Source: Candidatus Vecturithrix granuli (GTDB taxonomy: Bacteria; Moduliflexota; Moduliflexia; Moduliflexales; Moduliflexaceae). From it: 64,000 bases of DNA. The position numbers and the translations under genes were made by a program. Of this stretch, positions 52,845 through 61,840 are shown one piece after another (within the stretch, counting starts at the first letter, position 1; each line of letters starts with the position of its first letter). The DNA lies in NCBI GenBank assembly GCA_000739535.1, contig DF820469.1, forward strand, positions 159,264 to 223,263, given 5' to 3'. Below the pieces are notes generated by a model. That model did no database searches. It saw only the letters and a list, made by a program, of their open reading frames with translations, and was not told the DNA's origin.

Positions 52845-54296
52845 TCACGAATACATTAGCGGTGTTCCCAAACATTCGTCCGTTTCTTCACGGAACCAGG
52901 TTTGTAATCGGGAAGGCCAATGGAGAGGGCTGCGCAATTGGCGTAACGCTAGCGATCCCATCGTCACTTGCTGAGCATCCAGGGTGCTTTCGCCGTACAC
53001 TTCCTGATGGAACAGCGCAACAATCAACGTGATCTCCTGCTGAATCGCAGGGAAATGACGACTCAAACGCGAGCTGTACTCAGAAGGGGTCTCTGTCGGT
53101 CGGCGCGGAAGTCCGCTGTGCTTACCCCAATCATCGAGCACGCGATAAAACTGGGTTGCCGTGGTATAACCTTGTAAGCAGCGAAAGATCCATTCCCAAC
53201 ATAAGCGCAGCAAAATCGGAATCTTGAGCAGCCAGGCCAGCAGAACTCCTGACTGGCGAGGCTTGCGCTCGCCTACGGGCGTTTTGGACAAAAGCCACTG
53301 CATGAGACGCCAAACACCGACGCCAAGCATACACACCATGATCAGGACAAACAGACCACCAATGCCCCATCCCAGGATCTTTTCGAGGATCGCCGTCCAC
53401 CAGGGTGTTTCACCCGGCGAGATCGCCTCAATCCCGCCATTGCCTGGGGTTGTAGCCGGATCAGACACTAGCGCCCGGCGCGGCATGAACAAGAACCGCA
53501 GGATTGCGACTAATACGGGAATAAAAGGCTGAAGCCCCTGCTGTAACAGATCATAACCTATTTCAGCCGTCAGCGTGAAATAGGGCCATAGCAGCAGCAA
53601 CAGGATCACGCCCGACGCGACCACCAGCACCGTAAAACTTAACACAACGCCGATGAGCCGATGCCCGGCGCGATACGTTTTGGACGAATGATCGAGGTTG
53701 CGAGCGCTCCCGATGGCGACCATGCCACACAGTAAAAACGGCAGGATCAGCCATCCGGTCAGAGGATCCTGGAGCTGGACGCCATTGTATCCAATCGCAA
53801 CTTTGAACAGCAGCAAGCCGAAGAACATCCCGATCCCCACGTCAAACCGCCCACACACGTCCCGATAGGCGGTGGACCGACGCGCAAATTGTATCCCACT
53901 CACCCAAAACAGCACCGCCCAGAACAAGGTGAACAACGCGATCACCCCTTCCATGAAATTGTTTGGTGCGCTGAACAAGGTGTTCAACCACATCCGACTC
54001 AAAAAGGGATATACCCGATATGTGAACGCATAAAAAATATACAACGTGGTCGCCAGGCATCCGATGACATGTAACCCAATAATTGTGATCCAACGCCAAC
54101 CCCTGCTGCGCACAACAAACGTGAGCGCAACGGCCAGGCTAAACGTACCGATGGCTGCCGGTACCGGGAATATCCGCTGCGCTAAGGACATCATCATGAA
54201 ACTCGCCCAGGCCAATCTCCAGGTCACTTCCATTCCGCCGCTCGCCAGGCGCAATATGACGGGAAATGCTGGTTTCATTGTTGGGTTTGCAGACAT
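52845..54296 (-). CDS. DUF4129-domain membrane protein
   Basis: A 483-residue protein with about nine membrane segments and a large C-terminal cytoplasmic tail that looks like DUF4129 (YRVLDDWGKHSGLPRRPTETPSEYSSRL, near residues 390-420). In many genomes this domain ends a transglutaminase protein next to MoxR and DUF58; here the transglutaminase part is missing. Its start overlaps the DUF58 gene end by 22 bases, and GGAGG sits just upstream. Confidence 0.75.
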   Translation of the reverse strand: MSANPTMKPAFPVILRLASGGMEVTWRLAWASFMMMSLAQRIFPVPAAIGTFSLAVALTFVVRSRGWRWITIIGLHVIGCLATTLYIFYAFTYRVYPFLSRMWLNTLFSAPNNFMEGVIALFTLFWAVLFWVSGIQFARRSTAYRDVCGRFDVGIGMFFGLLLFKVAIGYNGVQLQDPLTGWLILPFLLCGMVAIGSARNLDHSSKTYRAGHRLIGVVLSFTVLVVASGVILLLLLWPYFTLTAEIGYDLLQQGLQPFIPVLVAILRFLFMPRRALVSDPATTPGNGGIEAISPGETPWWTAILEKILGWGIGGLFVLIMVCMLGVGVWRLMQWLLSKTPVGERKPRQSGVLLAWLLKIPILLRLCWEWIFRCLQGYTTATQFYRVLDDWGKHSGLPRRPTETPSEYSSRLSRHFPAIQQEITLIVALFHQEVYGESTLDAQQVTMGSLALRQLRSPLHWPSRLQTWFREETDECLGTPLMYS

Positions 54297-55471
54297 ACAT
54301 CCTCCAATCGGTAACGCTTACCGCGCACCTTTTCTGACAACGCAGCCGATTCAGCCGAAATCTGACCTACCACAAACATAGCCGGGAAATGGCGGCGTTG
54401 AAACAAATTGCTGATCGTCACGGTCGTTTCGTCATAGCAGTATGCTAAATGAAGGCAACTCACCCCCCCAGGCCAGTTCATGTCACGCATGAGCAGAGCA
54501 GACAAATCTTCAGTCACTTCCATCAGCAATTTTGCCAGCAGTTCAAGCAGCGCCTGCGCCTGGCGCGGACCGCTGGCAATCGGAAGCATTCCGGGGCTAC
54601 CATCTATCACCCGGCCATTGGTCACGAGGCCCACACTTTGTCCTTGCTGAAGCAACAGAACTCCGGCAGAAGCCGCCACTTCAAGCATTTCCTCGAAGAC
54701 ACCTGCTGCCTGATGTTGGACAAATTGGGCTACATCAAGCACCAACAGCATCTTCTCTTGTGACGTCGGTTCAAAAAGTTTTTCCTGCAAGCGATTATAG
54801 CGCGCGCTGGCCTTCCAGTGAATATATTTTGCCGGCTGCGAATGGTGATACTCGCGTGTACCAAGAAGGTACACAGGATCATGGATCGGATGTTTAGCCC
54901 CGGGTGTGCCCCAGACCTCGCGTTTCGGTACACTAAAGCCGGTCAGCGGAATCAGGCGCGGATACACCAGTATTTGCCGGGGATCCTTTGCTGGCCGGTC
55001 GTGTGGGAAAAAGCCCAACAGATCGCCAGCACGAAGAGATGTTAAGCCGATGCGATAGACGCCGCGCCGTTGAGCCGCAAACGCCCATTGCATGTCAACC
55101 TGCTGATACCACAACAATCCGCTTTCCCGTGTCAAAGATGCGGCATCCTCAACCGACTGGAACGGGCCATCCGCAGCGATGCCGATTCGCAGCCAGACCG
55201 GCAGCCAGGTGGTATTTTCAGCGTGGATGGTGAGAGTGAATTGTTCCCCTGGAAAAAGGTGCTGCTTATCAACGTGGGTGTTCCAGGTTAATCCCTTCAA
55301 ACTGGCCTGACTCCAGAGTTTGACTCCGCGCACCAGGCACAGGATGAGGAAGGTCAATAGCGCCAGCGTCTGTTCGCCGTTTAATAAGGCGATAAAAAGT
55401 AAAATTCCAACAATGATCCGGGAAAGCGGTACGACCAGCAGCGTTGAAATATCGTATTCCTGAGTCTCCAT
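54275..55471 (-). CDS. DUF58 protein
   Basis: A 398-residue protein with two N-terminal membrane segments (about residues 12-55), a beta-rich region, and the DUF58 landmark PVYLLGTREYHHSQPAKYIHWKASARYNRLQEKLFE near 195-230, written here in pieces (GTREYHHSQPAKYIHW; KASARYNRLQEKLF). The C-terminal part resembles a von Willebrand A-like fold (MLLVLDVAQF near 242). It works with MoxR ATPases in chaperone-like assembly systems. It lies between MoxR and the DUF4129 gene. Confidence 0.85.
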   Translation of the reverse strand: METQEYDISTLLVVPLSRIIVGILLFIALLNGEQTLALLTFLILCLVRGVKLWSQASLKGLTWNTHVDKQHLFPGEQFTLTIHAENTTWLPVWLRIGIAADGPFQSVEDAASLTRESGLLWYQQVDMQWAFAAQRRGVYRIGLTSLRAGDLLGFFPHDRPAKDPRQILVYPRLIPLTGFSVPKREVWGTPGAKHPIHDPVYLLGTREYHHSQPAKYIHWKASARYNRLQEKLFEPTSQEKMLLVLDVAQFVQHQAAGVFEEMLEVAASAGVLLLQQGQSVGLVTNGRVIDGSPGMLPIASGPRQAQALLELLAKLLMEVTEDLSALLMRDMNWPGGVSCLHLAYCYDETTVTISNLFQRRHFPAMFVVGQISAESAALSEKVRGKRYRLEDVCLQTQQ

Positions 55472-55538
55472 ATTTTTCAGTTAAGTCTGGCGTCGCCGAA
55501 GGCGACAGATTCCCCTCCTGGGAGGGATGAGAGGTGGG

Positions 55539-56465
55539 TTAAGGTATCGGGACGTTCACGAGAATTTCATCTAACACCTGTTCCGGCGTCTGACCGCGGA
55601 GTTGTTCCGTTTCCTGCAAAATCAGGCGATGCGCCAGCACGGGCCGGGCTAAATATTTAATGTCATCCGGCAGCACGTAAGTTCGCCCTCGCAGAGCAGC
55701 GAACGCCTGACCGGCTCGCATTAAACTTAGCGAACCACGCGGACTGGCCCCAAAACGGATCGCCGGATGATGCCGGGTCGCTTCCGCAAGGTTCACAATA
55801 TATTCCCGCACCGGAGGCGACACCCGGATTTGTTTCCGCGCCTGTTGCAAAGCGGTCATCTGCGCTGGACTCGCCACAGGCTCCAATTCCAAAAACGGTT
55901 CATCTTCCTGAAAGCGTTCCAGAATCAACAATTCTTCTGTTTTTTCAGGATAGCCGATCTGAGTTTTCAACACAAACCGGTCAAGCTGCGCTTCCGGCAG
56001 AGGAAATGTACCTTCCAATTCAATCGGATTTTGCGTGGCAATCACAAAAAATGGAGTCGGCAGCGGAAAGGTACGCCCATCCACCGTGACCTGCCGTTCC
56101 TCCATGCTTTCTAAAAGACTGGCCTGGGTGCGCGGGATCGTGCGGTTAATTTCATCCGCCAGCAAGATATTCGTTAGCACCGGGCCTGGCTGGAACGTAA
56201 ATTGTCCGCTTTGCTGGTTGTAGATGTTAAAGCCGGTAATATCGGCCGGCAGCAAATCCGGCGTACACTGCACCCGCTTAAAGGAGCCACCGATGCTGCG
56301 GGCCAGAGATTTGGCGAGCAAAGTTTTGCCCAGGCCAGGCACATCTTCAATCAGCACATGCCCATCCGCCAGCAACGCCACAACCAGCAGTTCAATCGAA
56401 CGCTGTTTCCCCACAATCACGTGAGCGATATTCTCAATGAGATCCTGACATAAACTAAAATCCAC
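55539..56465 (-). CDS. MoxR-family AAA+ ATPase
   Basis: A 308-residue cytoplasmic ATPase: Walker A VPGLGKTLLAKSLA near residue 43, Walker B ILLADEINR near 105, SESMEE-like LLESMEERQVTVDG, sensor 1 IATQNPIELEGTF, arginine finger and lid SPRGSLSLMRAGQA near 241. MoxR proteins remodel or insert metals into partner complexes, often with DUF58/VWA proteins as here. It is first in the operon with DUF58 and DUF4129. Confidence 0.92.
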   Translation of the reverse strand: MDFSLCQDLIENIAHVIVGKQRSIELLVVALLADGHVLIEDVPGLGKTLLAKSLARSIGGSFKRVQCTPDLLPADITGFNIYNQQSGQFTFQPGPVLTNILLADEINRTIPRTQASLLESMEERQVTVDGRTFPLPTPFFVIATQNPIELEGTFPLPEAQLDRFVLKTQIGYPEKTEELLILERFQEDEPFLELEPVASPAQMTALQQARKQIRVSPPVREYIVNLAEATRHHPAIRFGASPRGSLSLMRAGQAFAALRGRTYVLPDDIKYLARPVLAHRLILQETEQLRGQTPEQVLDEILVNVPIP

Positions 56466-56576
56466 GCTGATATCCCCTATCTGTTTTTTTCCGCAAAGGC
56501 GCGGAAATGAGAAATACCAAAACCGTTACATCTTTTTATAAGAACTATGATAAGCGTATGCTCACCCAGCACAATG

Positions 56577-56642
56577 AAACTCCATGGATTTTCACATAAG
56601 CAGGGATAACAAATCCTTGCTTATGAGTCATCCTTGTAGTTT
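56577..56642. repeat. AACTACAAGAATGA hairpin family, copy 3 (imperfect)
   Basis: The right arm (56613-56642) closely matches the family (complement AAACTACAAGGATGA, then CTCATAAGCAAGGAT). The left arm (56577-56607, AAACTCCATGGAT...) pairs with mismatches and a one-base bulge, and the loop is only about five bases. As in copy 1, AAAGGAG and an ATG follow. Confidence 0.7.
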
Positions 56643-56690
56643 CAAAGGAGTTAACATGAACGGGCGCTCACCCGACGCAATGAAAATATG

Positions 56691-56754
56691 ATGTAGCGCG
56701 AAACTCCAGTTTCGCGGGTGTCAACGATGCACGAAACTGGAGTTTCGCGCTACA
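56691..56754. repeat. GTAGCGCGAAA-family hairpin, copy 3
   Basis: ATGTAGCGCGAAACTCCAGT and following (56691-56716) pairs with 56729-56754 with one mismatch. Same outer block ATGTAGC as at 3735 and 32531, but a different middle (AACTCCAGTTTC), compensated in both arms. Confidence 0.8.
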
Positions 56755-56820
56755 TTTTCATAGGAGGTATTTTAAAGAAAATACTTCATCCAATTTGTTA
56801 ATGTAGCTTTGCTATATACC

Positions 56821-57372
56821 TTACGCCTCTTTCCAGGTGATATCATACTCACAGACCGGATCGCCTTTCTTTACGCAGCGCGTTTGCTTCACTCTATATG
56901 TTTTGATTTTATACATCTCCAGGATGCCTTCATATACGCCTTCAATCAGAATACAGTTATACCCTGGGGAAATGGCTTCGACGATGATGTGGCCTGGCTC
57001 GACTTTGAGAAAATTACGCGGTACGACATCGCGGCCCTGATGATCGTTCAGAAAGCTCTGGCCTTCCCACTTCAGCCAGTCGATCGGGGTCTTTAAATGT
57101 TTTGGAAAACCCACGGTTTTGGCAATTGTAGGATAGATTCGTCTTCCCATAATTTTGATTGTTGACCAGGCCATAATCGAACCGTAGTATTTTTCAACGA
57201 TCTGAAAGATGGATTCGATTACACTTGTGTCGTACCATCCCTCAGGCTCAACCTGGCTCCAATCTTTTCCTGTGAGTTGCTTTATTTTTTGCGAAGCCTC
57301 CGACAGTGCTTCAGGATTCAGTTCTAAAAGCATGCATGCCATCGTGACAAACTTACCTTTGCTCTTTGCCAT
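56821..57372 (-). CDS. V4R/DUF2378-like protein
   Basis: A 183-residue protein. The N-terminal two thirds are helical (MACMLLELNPEALSEASQKI, SVIESIFQIVEKYYGSIMAW). The last 30 residues (RVKQTRCVKKGDPVCEYDITWK, given here as the C..G.P.C.Y motif) resemble the end of V4R/heme-NO-binding-like small-molecule domains, which have paired cysteines. No catalytic motif is visible. It has a strong AAGGAGGG ribosome site. It is likely a ligand-binding or signalling protein; the neighbours give no clear clue. Confidence 0.65.
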   Translation of the reverse strand: MAKSKGKFVTMACMLLELNPEALSEASQKIKQLTGKDWSQVEPEGWYDTSVIESIFQIVEKYYGSIMAWSTIKIMGRRIYPTIAKTVGFPKHLKTPIDWLKWEGQSFLNDHQGRDVVPRNFLKVEPGHIIVEAISPGYNCILIEGVYEGILEMYKIKTYRVKQTRCVKKGDPVCEYDITWKEA

Positions 57373-57666
57373 CGTGCACCCTCCTTATCAATACCGGAAT
57401 ATCCATCCTATTTGCGCCAAAGTTTCTCATTGTGAACGGCGCTGTTGATCAGCGTATTGTGTTCCATGCTTTTTTCCCTGGCAGGCTACGCCAGACAGTA
57501 AACATTTTCCCTGGCATCTACCAGAACAGGCCATTGCCATTTGTCAAGGATTTTCTGGCAAGAAAACGTATGGGAAAAGTTCCTGGGATTGAAACCCGAT
57601 ATGCAACCCCTTCAGACCGAACAACCCATGCCTGCCAGCAGGGCTGTTCAATTTTCGTCAAAAATA

Positions 57667-57722
57667 GCATCTCGACTCCGCTCGACGTGCGGTGTTCCGG
57701 TCATCGAGCGAAATTGAGATGA
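57667..57722. repeat. CATCTCGACTCCGC repeat, copy at 57.7 kb
   Basis: CATCTCGACTCCGCTCGA pairs with TCGAGCGAAATTGAGATG around an 18-base loop with two mismatches. The right half and the following AACAGCCCTG match 23674-23720 (CATCGAGCGGAGTCGAGATG), showing a shared longer unit. Confidence 0.6.
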
Positions 57723-57832
57723 TAAAATATGGAAAATTAAACAGCCCTGAGCTGTCAACAGAGCCATTAAGTTCTGCACATTCTCCTCATCTCGACTCCG
57801 CGTAAGTGATGTCTCATTGCCACCGGTGTGGT

Positions 57833-57980
57833 CAGGAGTGCGACGCGGTCGTCGTACCGGCATCTCTGAGGCCGCATCTGTCTGGGCGTTGCCCTGAGGC
57901 GGTGACCTCATCGCACTCCTGTCTCCTGAACAGGGTTCCGCCCCCAGCACTTACAACTTAACCACTATCCGTAAATTTTT
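57833..57980. repeat. Dispersed element, copy 2
   Basis: CAGGAGTGCG (57833-57842) and CGCACTCCTG (57912-57921) are perfect inverted arms. They are followed by CACTTACAACTTAACCACTA (57948-57967) and GTAAATTT, the block shared with positions 54-85. Confidence 0.6.
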
Positions 57981-58323
57981 ACCTTCGGATCACTGTGTTG
58001 ACCAAATGTATCCCAGTCCACTATGCTATTCGTGACAATGTGCTGTGCGCATTTGGGATTGATCCGGCAGAAGTCGGCAGATCATGCGAGCCAATAGTTG
58101 CATGCCTGTTGCACGGGGAAGAGGTCTGGACGAGCAAGGTTGAACATCCCAGCCGGATCAGCCTTCCGCTAAACCGTTGCCATCCATGACGACTATGAAA
58201 GCACACGGATGATTCGGAAAAAATTTTTGAGGTTCTGCTTGACATAGCCAGATTGCTTTGAGAACCTTGATAGTGAGATAATCTAACGATTGACAGGTAG
58301 AATTTAACGCATGAGGGACGAAC

Positions 58324-60132
58324 ATGAAAATTCAAATGAAATTGTCGGTGTTTATCGGGGCGCTGCTGTTCGTGTTAGTCATGTTGATGGTCGTGATCGG
58401 CACCGGGGTGATTAATACCATTATTTACGGGCTAAATACGGAAAACCTCTCCTTGAAATTAGCTGCGCAGCTTGAAAAGATTGAAGCAACCGTTCAACTG
58501 TTGGAAGAGTCCGGGGTAACCGCCATTGCAATGTATGTGGAACAGGCGCAGCGTGACGCGCTGCAACCATTTCAGGCCGAGGCCGCTGCCCAGACGACCG
58601 AAGGCTATTACGTGATTGCGACCAAAACGGCGGAGGTGCTTTTTCTCTCAACACACCTCCAGGGTAACGACAAAACGGAACCCCTGTTCTCGCCTGAAAT
58701 TATTCAGGAGATGGTCAGCCAGAAATCCGGCACGCGCAACTATACACATCATGGTGTCGGCTATTTCACGGTCTATCGGTATTTCGAGACGTGGGATTGG
58801 CTCATCGGCGCATCATTGCCCAAAGCGACCATGTTCCGGCAGCGGCAAACCTATTTGATCACGGTGGGGTGGACATCCTTGATTGTGTTTGCTGGGTTAT
58901 TGGCGCTTTCCCTTTTCCTGGGGCGCAGAATGATTGTACAGCCGGTGGCTGGGCTGGTTAACGTGGCAGATGCGATTGCGGCCGGAAATTTTAACCAGAC
59001 GATTCAGATTCAGCAACGCGACGAAATTGGTGCATTAGCCACGGCGTTTCAGACCATGCAAGCCACGATCCAACAGGTCTTACTGGATTTACAAGGGTTA
59101 ATCCACGCAGTTCAGACTGGCAAGCTGGCCACGCGCGGAAATATCGAAGGCTATACCGGGAATTGGCGTGAGCTGATCCAGGGGATGAATAGTCTGATTG
59201 ACGCCTTTGTGGCGCCGGTGAATAGCACCGCCAACGCGATTGATCAGATCGCCAATGGCCATCTGCCGGAGCCGATTCCTGAAACGTACCAGGGCGAATT
59301 CAATCTGATCACCACGAAATTGAATGTGATGAGTTCGAAATTGAAAGATGTCGTGCTGCAAGTCAAACGCGCGGCCGATCTGGTGGCTGTCAGCAGCGAT
59401 AAGCTTCGCCACGCGGCCGAAAAAATGGTCCATGGAACCGAAGTGCAGGCTACCGCGACGGAAGAAGCCTCAGCCTCCATGGAACAAATGTCTGCCAATA
59501 TTCGCCAGAATGCCGAGAATGCCAGGGAGACCGAACAGATTGCGATCCAATCGAAACACGCGGCGGAGGAAAGCGGCGCCGTGGTCGCCCAATCCGTGGT
59601 CGCGATGCAGCAGATTACTGAGAAGATTTTGATCATCCGGGAGATTGCGCAGCAAACTCGCCTGCTCTCGTTGAACGCGACAATTGAGGCGGCCCGCGCC
59701 CAGGAATATGGCAAAGCGTTTTCCGTCGTGGCGGCGGAGGTGCGGACACTGTCTGATACAACGCGGAGCGCCGCAGAAGAGATTGATGAATTAGCCGCAT
59801 CCAGCCGGGCGATTTCGGAACAGGCCAGCGAGATGCTGGCTAAACTCGTGCCCAATACCCGGAAAACGGCCGATCTCGTGCAAGAAATCAGCCTGGCGAG
59901 CCAGAAACAGAGTTTCGGGGTAGACCAGATTAACCAGGCCATCCAGCAGTTAGATCTGGTGACGCAGGGCAACTCAGTTACCTCGGAAGAACTGGCGGCG
60001 ACGGCGGAAGAATTGGAGGTGCAGGCCGCGCAGCTCCAACGGACGATCACGTTTTTTAAAGTACGCGAGAGTTCTCCTCCAGGGCAGGGCACCTCGGAAG
60101 GTACTCCTGATGCTGAATTTGAGCGGTATTAG
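58324..60132 (+). CDS. Methyl-accepting chemotaxis protein with single-Cache sensor
   Basis: A 602-residue receptor. Membrane segment 1 is at residues about 8-32; a periplasmic single-Cache-like domain follows ([34 protein letters not shown], residues about 45-170); membrane segment 2 is about 178-200. HAMP ([20 protein letters not shown]) and a second HAMP-like unit ([20 protein letters not shown]) lead to the signalling hairpin with tip [20 protein letters not shown]. Cache domains of this type bind small organic ligands directly or through a binding protein. A periplasmic binding-protein gene follows 200 bases downstream. Confidence 0.9.
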   Translation: MKIQMKLSVFIGALLFVLVMLMVVIGTGVINTIIYGLNTENLSLKLAAQLEKIEATVQLLEESGVTAIAMYVEQAQRDALQPFQAEAAAQTTEGYYVIATKTAEVLFLSTHLQGNDKTEPLFSPEIIQEMVSQKSGTRNYTHHGVGYFTVYRYFETWDWLIGASLPKATMFRQRQTYLITVGWTSLIVFAGLLALSLFLGRRMIVQPVAGLVNVADAIAAGNFNQTIQIQQRDEIGALATAFQTMQATIQQVLLDLQGLIHAVQTGKLATRGNIEGYTGNWRELIQGMNSLIDAFVAPVNSTANAIDQIANGHLPEPIPETYQGEFNLITTKLNVMSSKLKDVVLQVKRAADLVAVSSDKLRHAAEKMVHGTEVQATATEEASASMEQMSANIRQNAENARETEQIAIQSKHAAEESGAVVAQSVVAMQQITEKILIIREIAQQTRLLSLNATIEAARAQEYGKAFSVVAAEVRTLSDTTRSAAEEIDELAASSRAISEQASEMLAKLVPNTRKTADLVQEISLASQKQSFGVDQINQAIQQLDLVTQGNSVTSEELAATAEELEVQAAQLQRTITFFKVRESSPPGQGTSEGTPDAEFERY

Positions 60133-60331
60133 GAGGATAATTGGCGGAGAACAGATGCCGCCCAATGATATAATTTTTCAGCCCTCCCTTGACATCGGAA
60201 TATCAGGGGACAATGTCTGTACTGTTGCGTTGATTTTCTTTCTTCTCATCATGGTGAAGGCCTGGAATATGAACGATAGAATCATTTCATCCCGTTGTTC
60301 ATGTTGTAAAGGCCAGAAGGAGTGGATCGCT

Positions 60332-61351
60332 ATGAAACGTATCGTGACAATGAGTGTGCTGCTGGGGATGGTGTTTGGAATGTTCGCCAATGTCGGGTTC
60401 GCGGCGGGGATGAAAAAAGTTCTCATCCTGTCCACGGTCAGATCAAAGCCAATAGCGGCGCAGAGTGGGGCTAATCGCCTGGAAGAACTGGGATTTATCG
60501 ATCAAAAAACTGTCACAAACGTCTGGGTGGAGGTGTCAGCCACGACGGATCCTGCGCAACTCGTCGCCCAGGTAAAAGCCGAAGCGCCGGATGTGGTTCT
60601 GAGTTTTACGGGCCTCAGTAACATCATGAGTGTCTTAGAAGAGTTCGCCGTCCCCGTTATTACGATGACGGCAGTGGAATCCTATGTGAATGCCGACGGG
60701 ATCCCAACTGCGAATGTGACCGGGATGTACTCCAAACTCCAGGATATCATCTTCAACAGTTACAAGTTTTTGCAGCAAGTCGCGCCGCTCAAACCAGGAC
60801 AACAGGTCATTTTTCTGGATAACCCGCAGATGCCGGGGATCGTCCCCAAAGAAGAGGTGATTGATGCGTTGCAACGCTTACAGATCCCACTCAAAGCCGT
60901 GGTAAACGGCGCGATCTATGAGGATTGGCAGCAGGCGATTCTCCAGTATAACGACGATCCGGAGGTCGGGTGGATTTTGCATGGCGCCGGCCCGACCAGC
61001 AAACGTGATGGAAGTGGTGTCAACGCCATCACAGAAACCTATCCCTGGTTGCAAGCCCATTTGAAAAAACCCTCGCTTTCGCATGAGGCCGCCGCTGTAC
61101 AAGCGGGGGTAGCATTGTGTGGCTTTAGCATGGATTTGAACGACGTGGGCGCCCAATGCGGAGAGCTGGCGGCGCGAATCTTACAAGGGGAGCCGATCAG
61201 CGCCGTTAAAGCCGAGTATCCACGTAAAGTCATGGTTGCCCTGAACCGTAAAACCGCCACGAATTTAGGCATTATGTTCTCAATGGATGTGCTGAAATTG
61301 GCGAACATCATCTATAATGACTACGAAGGCAAAGATGTTATTCGGAAGTAA
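60332..61351 (+). CDS. ABC-type substrate-binding protein (ABC_sub_bind family), orphan
   Basis: A 339-residue exported protein. The signal peptide is MKRIVTMSVLLGMVFGMFAN with likely cleavage near FAA (residue 25). The two-lobed fold resembles the TrpX/ABC_sub_bind family (KVLILSTVRSK, PDVVLSFTGLSNI, VPVITMTAVESY, GVALCGFSMDLNDVGAQCGE). The start at 60332 has AAGGAG; the longer open frame upstream overlaps the receptor gene and lacks a signal. No permease or ATPase is adjacent, so it may serve the preceding chemoreceptor or work with a distant transporter. Confidence 0.83.
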   Translation: MKRIVTMSVLLGMVFGMFANVGFAAGMKKVLILSTVRSKPIAAQSGANRLEELGFIDQKTVTNVWVEVSATTDPAQLVAQVKAEAPDVVLSFTGLSNIMSVLEEFAVPVITMTAVESYVNADGIPTANVTGMYSKLQDIIFNSYKFLQQVAPLKPGQQVIFLDNPQMPGIVPKEEVIDALQRLQIPLKAVVNGAIYEDWQQAILQYNDDPEVGWILHGAGPTSKRDGSGVNAITETYPWLQAHLKKPSLSHEAAAVQAGVALCGFSMDLNDVGAQCGELAARILQGEPISAVKAEYPRKVMVALNRKTATNLGIMFSMDVLKLANIIYNDYEGKDVIRK

Positions 61352-61840
61352 GCTCAAAGGTGTTCAGGCAACACCACCGTTCATGGTGGGGTTCCTCGAA
61401 AAACTGGCAACTCGCCCCCCTTTCACGCCGCCTCTGGCTCCGCGAGAGGAGGGGCATGACAGGGCATTCAGTTCTGGGAAATGTGTTCCCTTCGACACGC
61501 TCAAGGAACGGCTTCTTAGAACATAACAGCCCTGCCTGTCAGGGGATAGGGAGGGGGAAAAGACTATTTGGGGATCTCCAGCAATTCTCCCCAAATAGCT
61601 TGAAATGGCAGGTAGTTTACGGTTTGAATACGACATTTGTCCGAAGCGGCAATGACATTTTGCTGCACTTGCAACCGTCTCAAAAATTCTTCAACCAGTG
61701 TTCTATCCGTGGTTAAATAGTCAGTGATGTTCGGTTACTGAACAGAGTCGAAACGAAAAGTTCTGTGTTCCCTTCGACTCCGCTCAGGGAACGGTATTAC
61801 TTAGCATTCAACCATTATCTCTCCATCTTTTTGCCTTCCC
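61352..61840. other. 489-base spacer with hairpins
   Basis: CTATTTGGGGA (61564-61574) pairs perfectly with TCCCCAAATAG (61588-61598). A GTTCCCTTCGAC...AAGGAAC hairpin occurs twice (61484-61508 and 61767-61792; the second with perfect ends). A GGTTAAATAG block (61714-61723) recalls the window-start element in reverse. No gene is supported. Confidence 0.5.

Larger units (their letters stand above)
56466..56820. other. 355-base repeat-filled spacer
   Basis: It holds a degenerate AACTACAAG hairpin (56577-56642), a GTAGCGCGAAA hairpin (56691-56754), and a short direct repeat GCTCACCCAGCACAATGAAA / GCTCACCCGACGCAATGAAA (about 56569 and 56665). After the first hairpin, AAAGGAG and ATG (56656) give only an 11-codon frame. 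No gene is supported. Confidence 0.55.
57373..58323. other. 951-base spacer of repeats
   Basis: It contains CATCTCGACTCCGC inverted repeats (57667-57722 and 57788-57801) and the second copy of the window-start element (57833-57980, with outer arms CAGGAGTGCG / CGCACTCCTG). TTGACA at 58239-58244 lies before the chemoreceptor gene without a good -10. Open frames here are short and have no ribosome site or family likeness. Confidence 0.5.

Noticed and set aside
57995-58189. 64-codon plus-strand frame before the chemoreceptor
   Set aside because: No ribosome site and no recognisable fold; it lies in a repeat-filled spacer.
60110-60331. Upstream extension of the orphan binding protein
   Set aside because: It overlaps the chemoreceptor end and would bury the signal peptide; ATG 60332 has a ribosome site and a proper signal.
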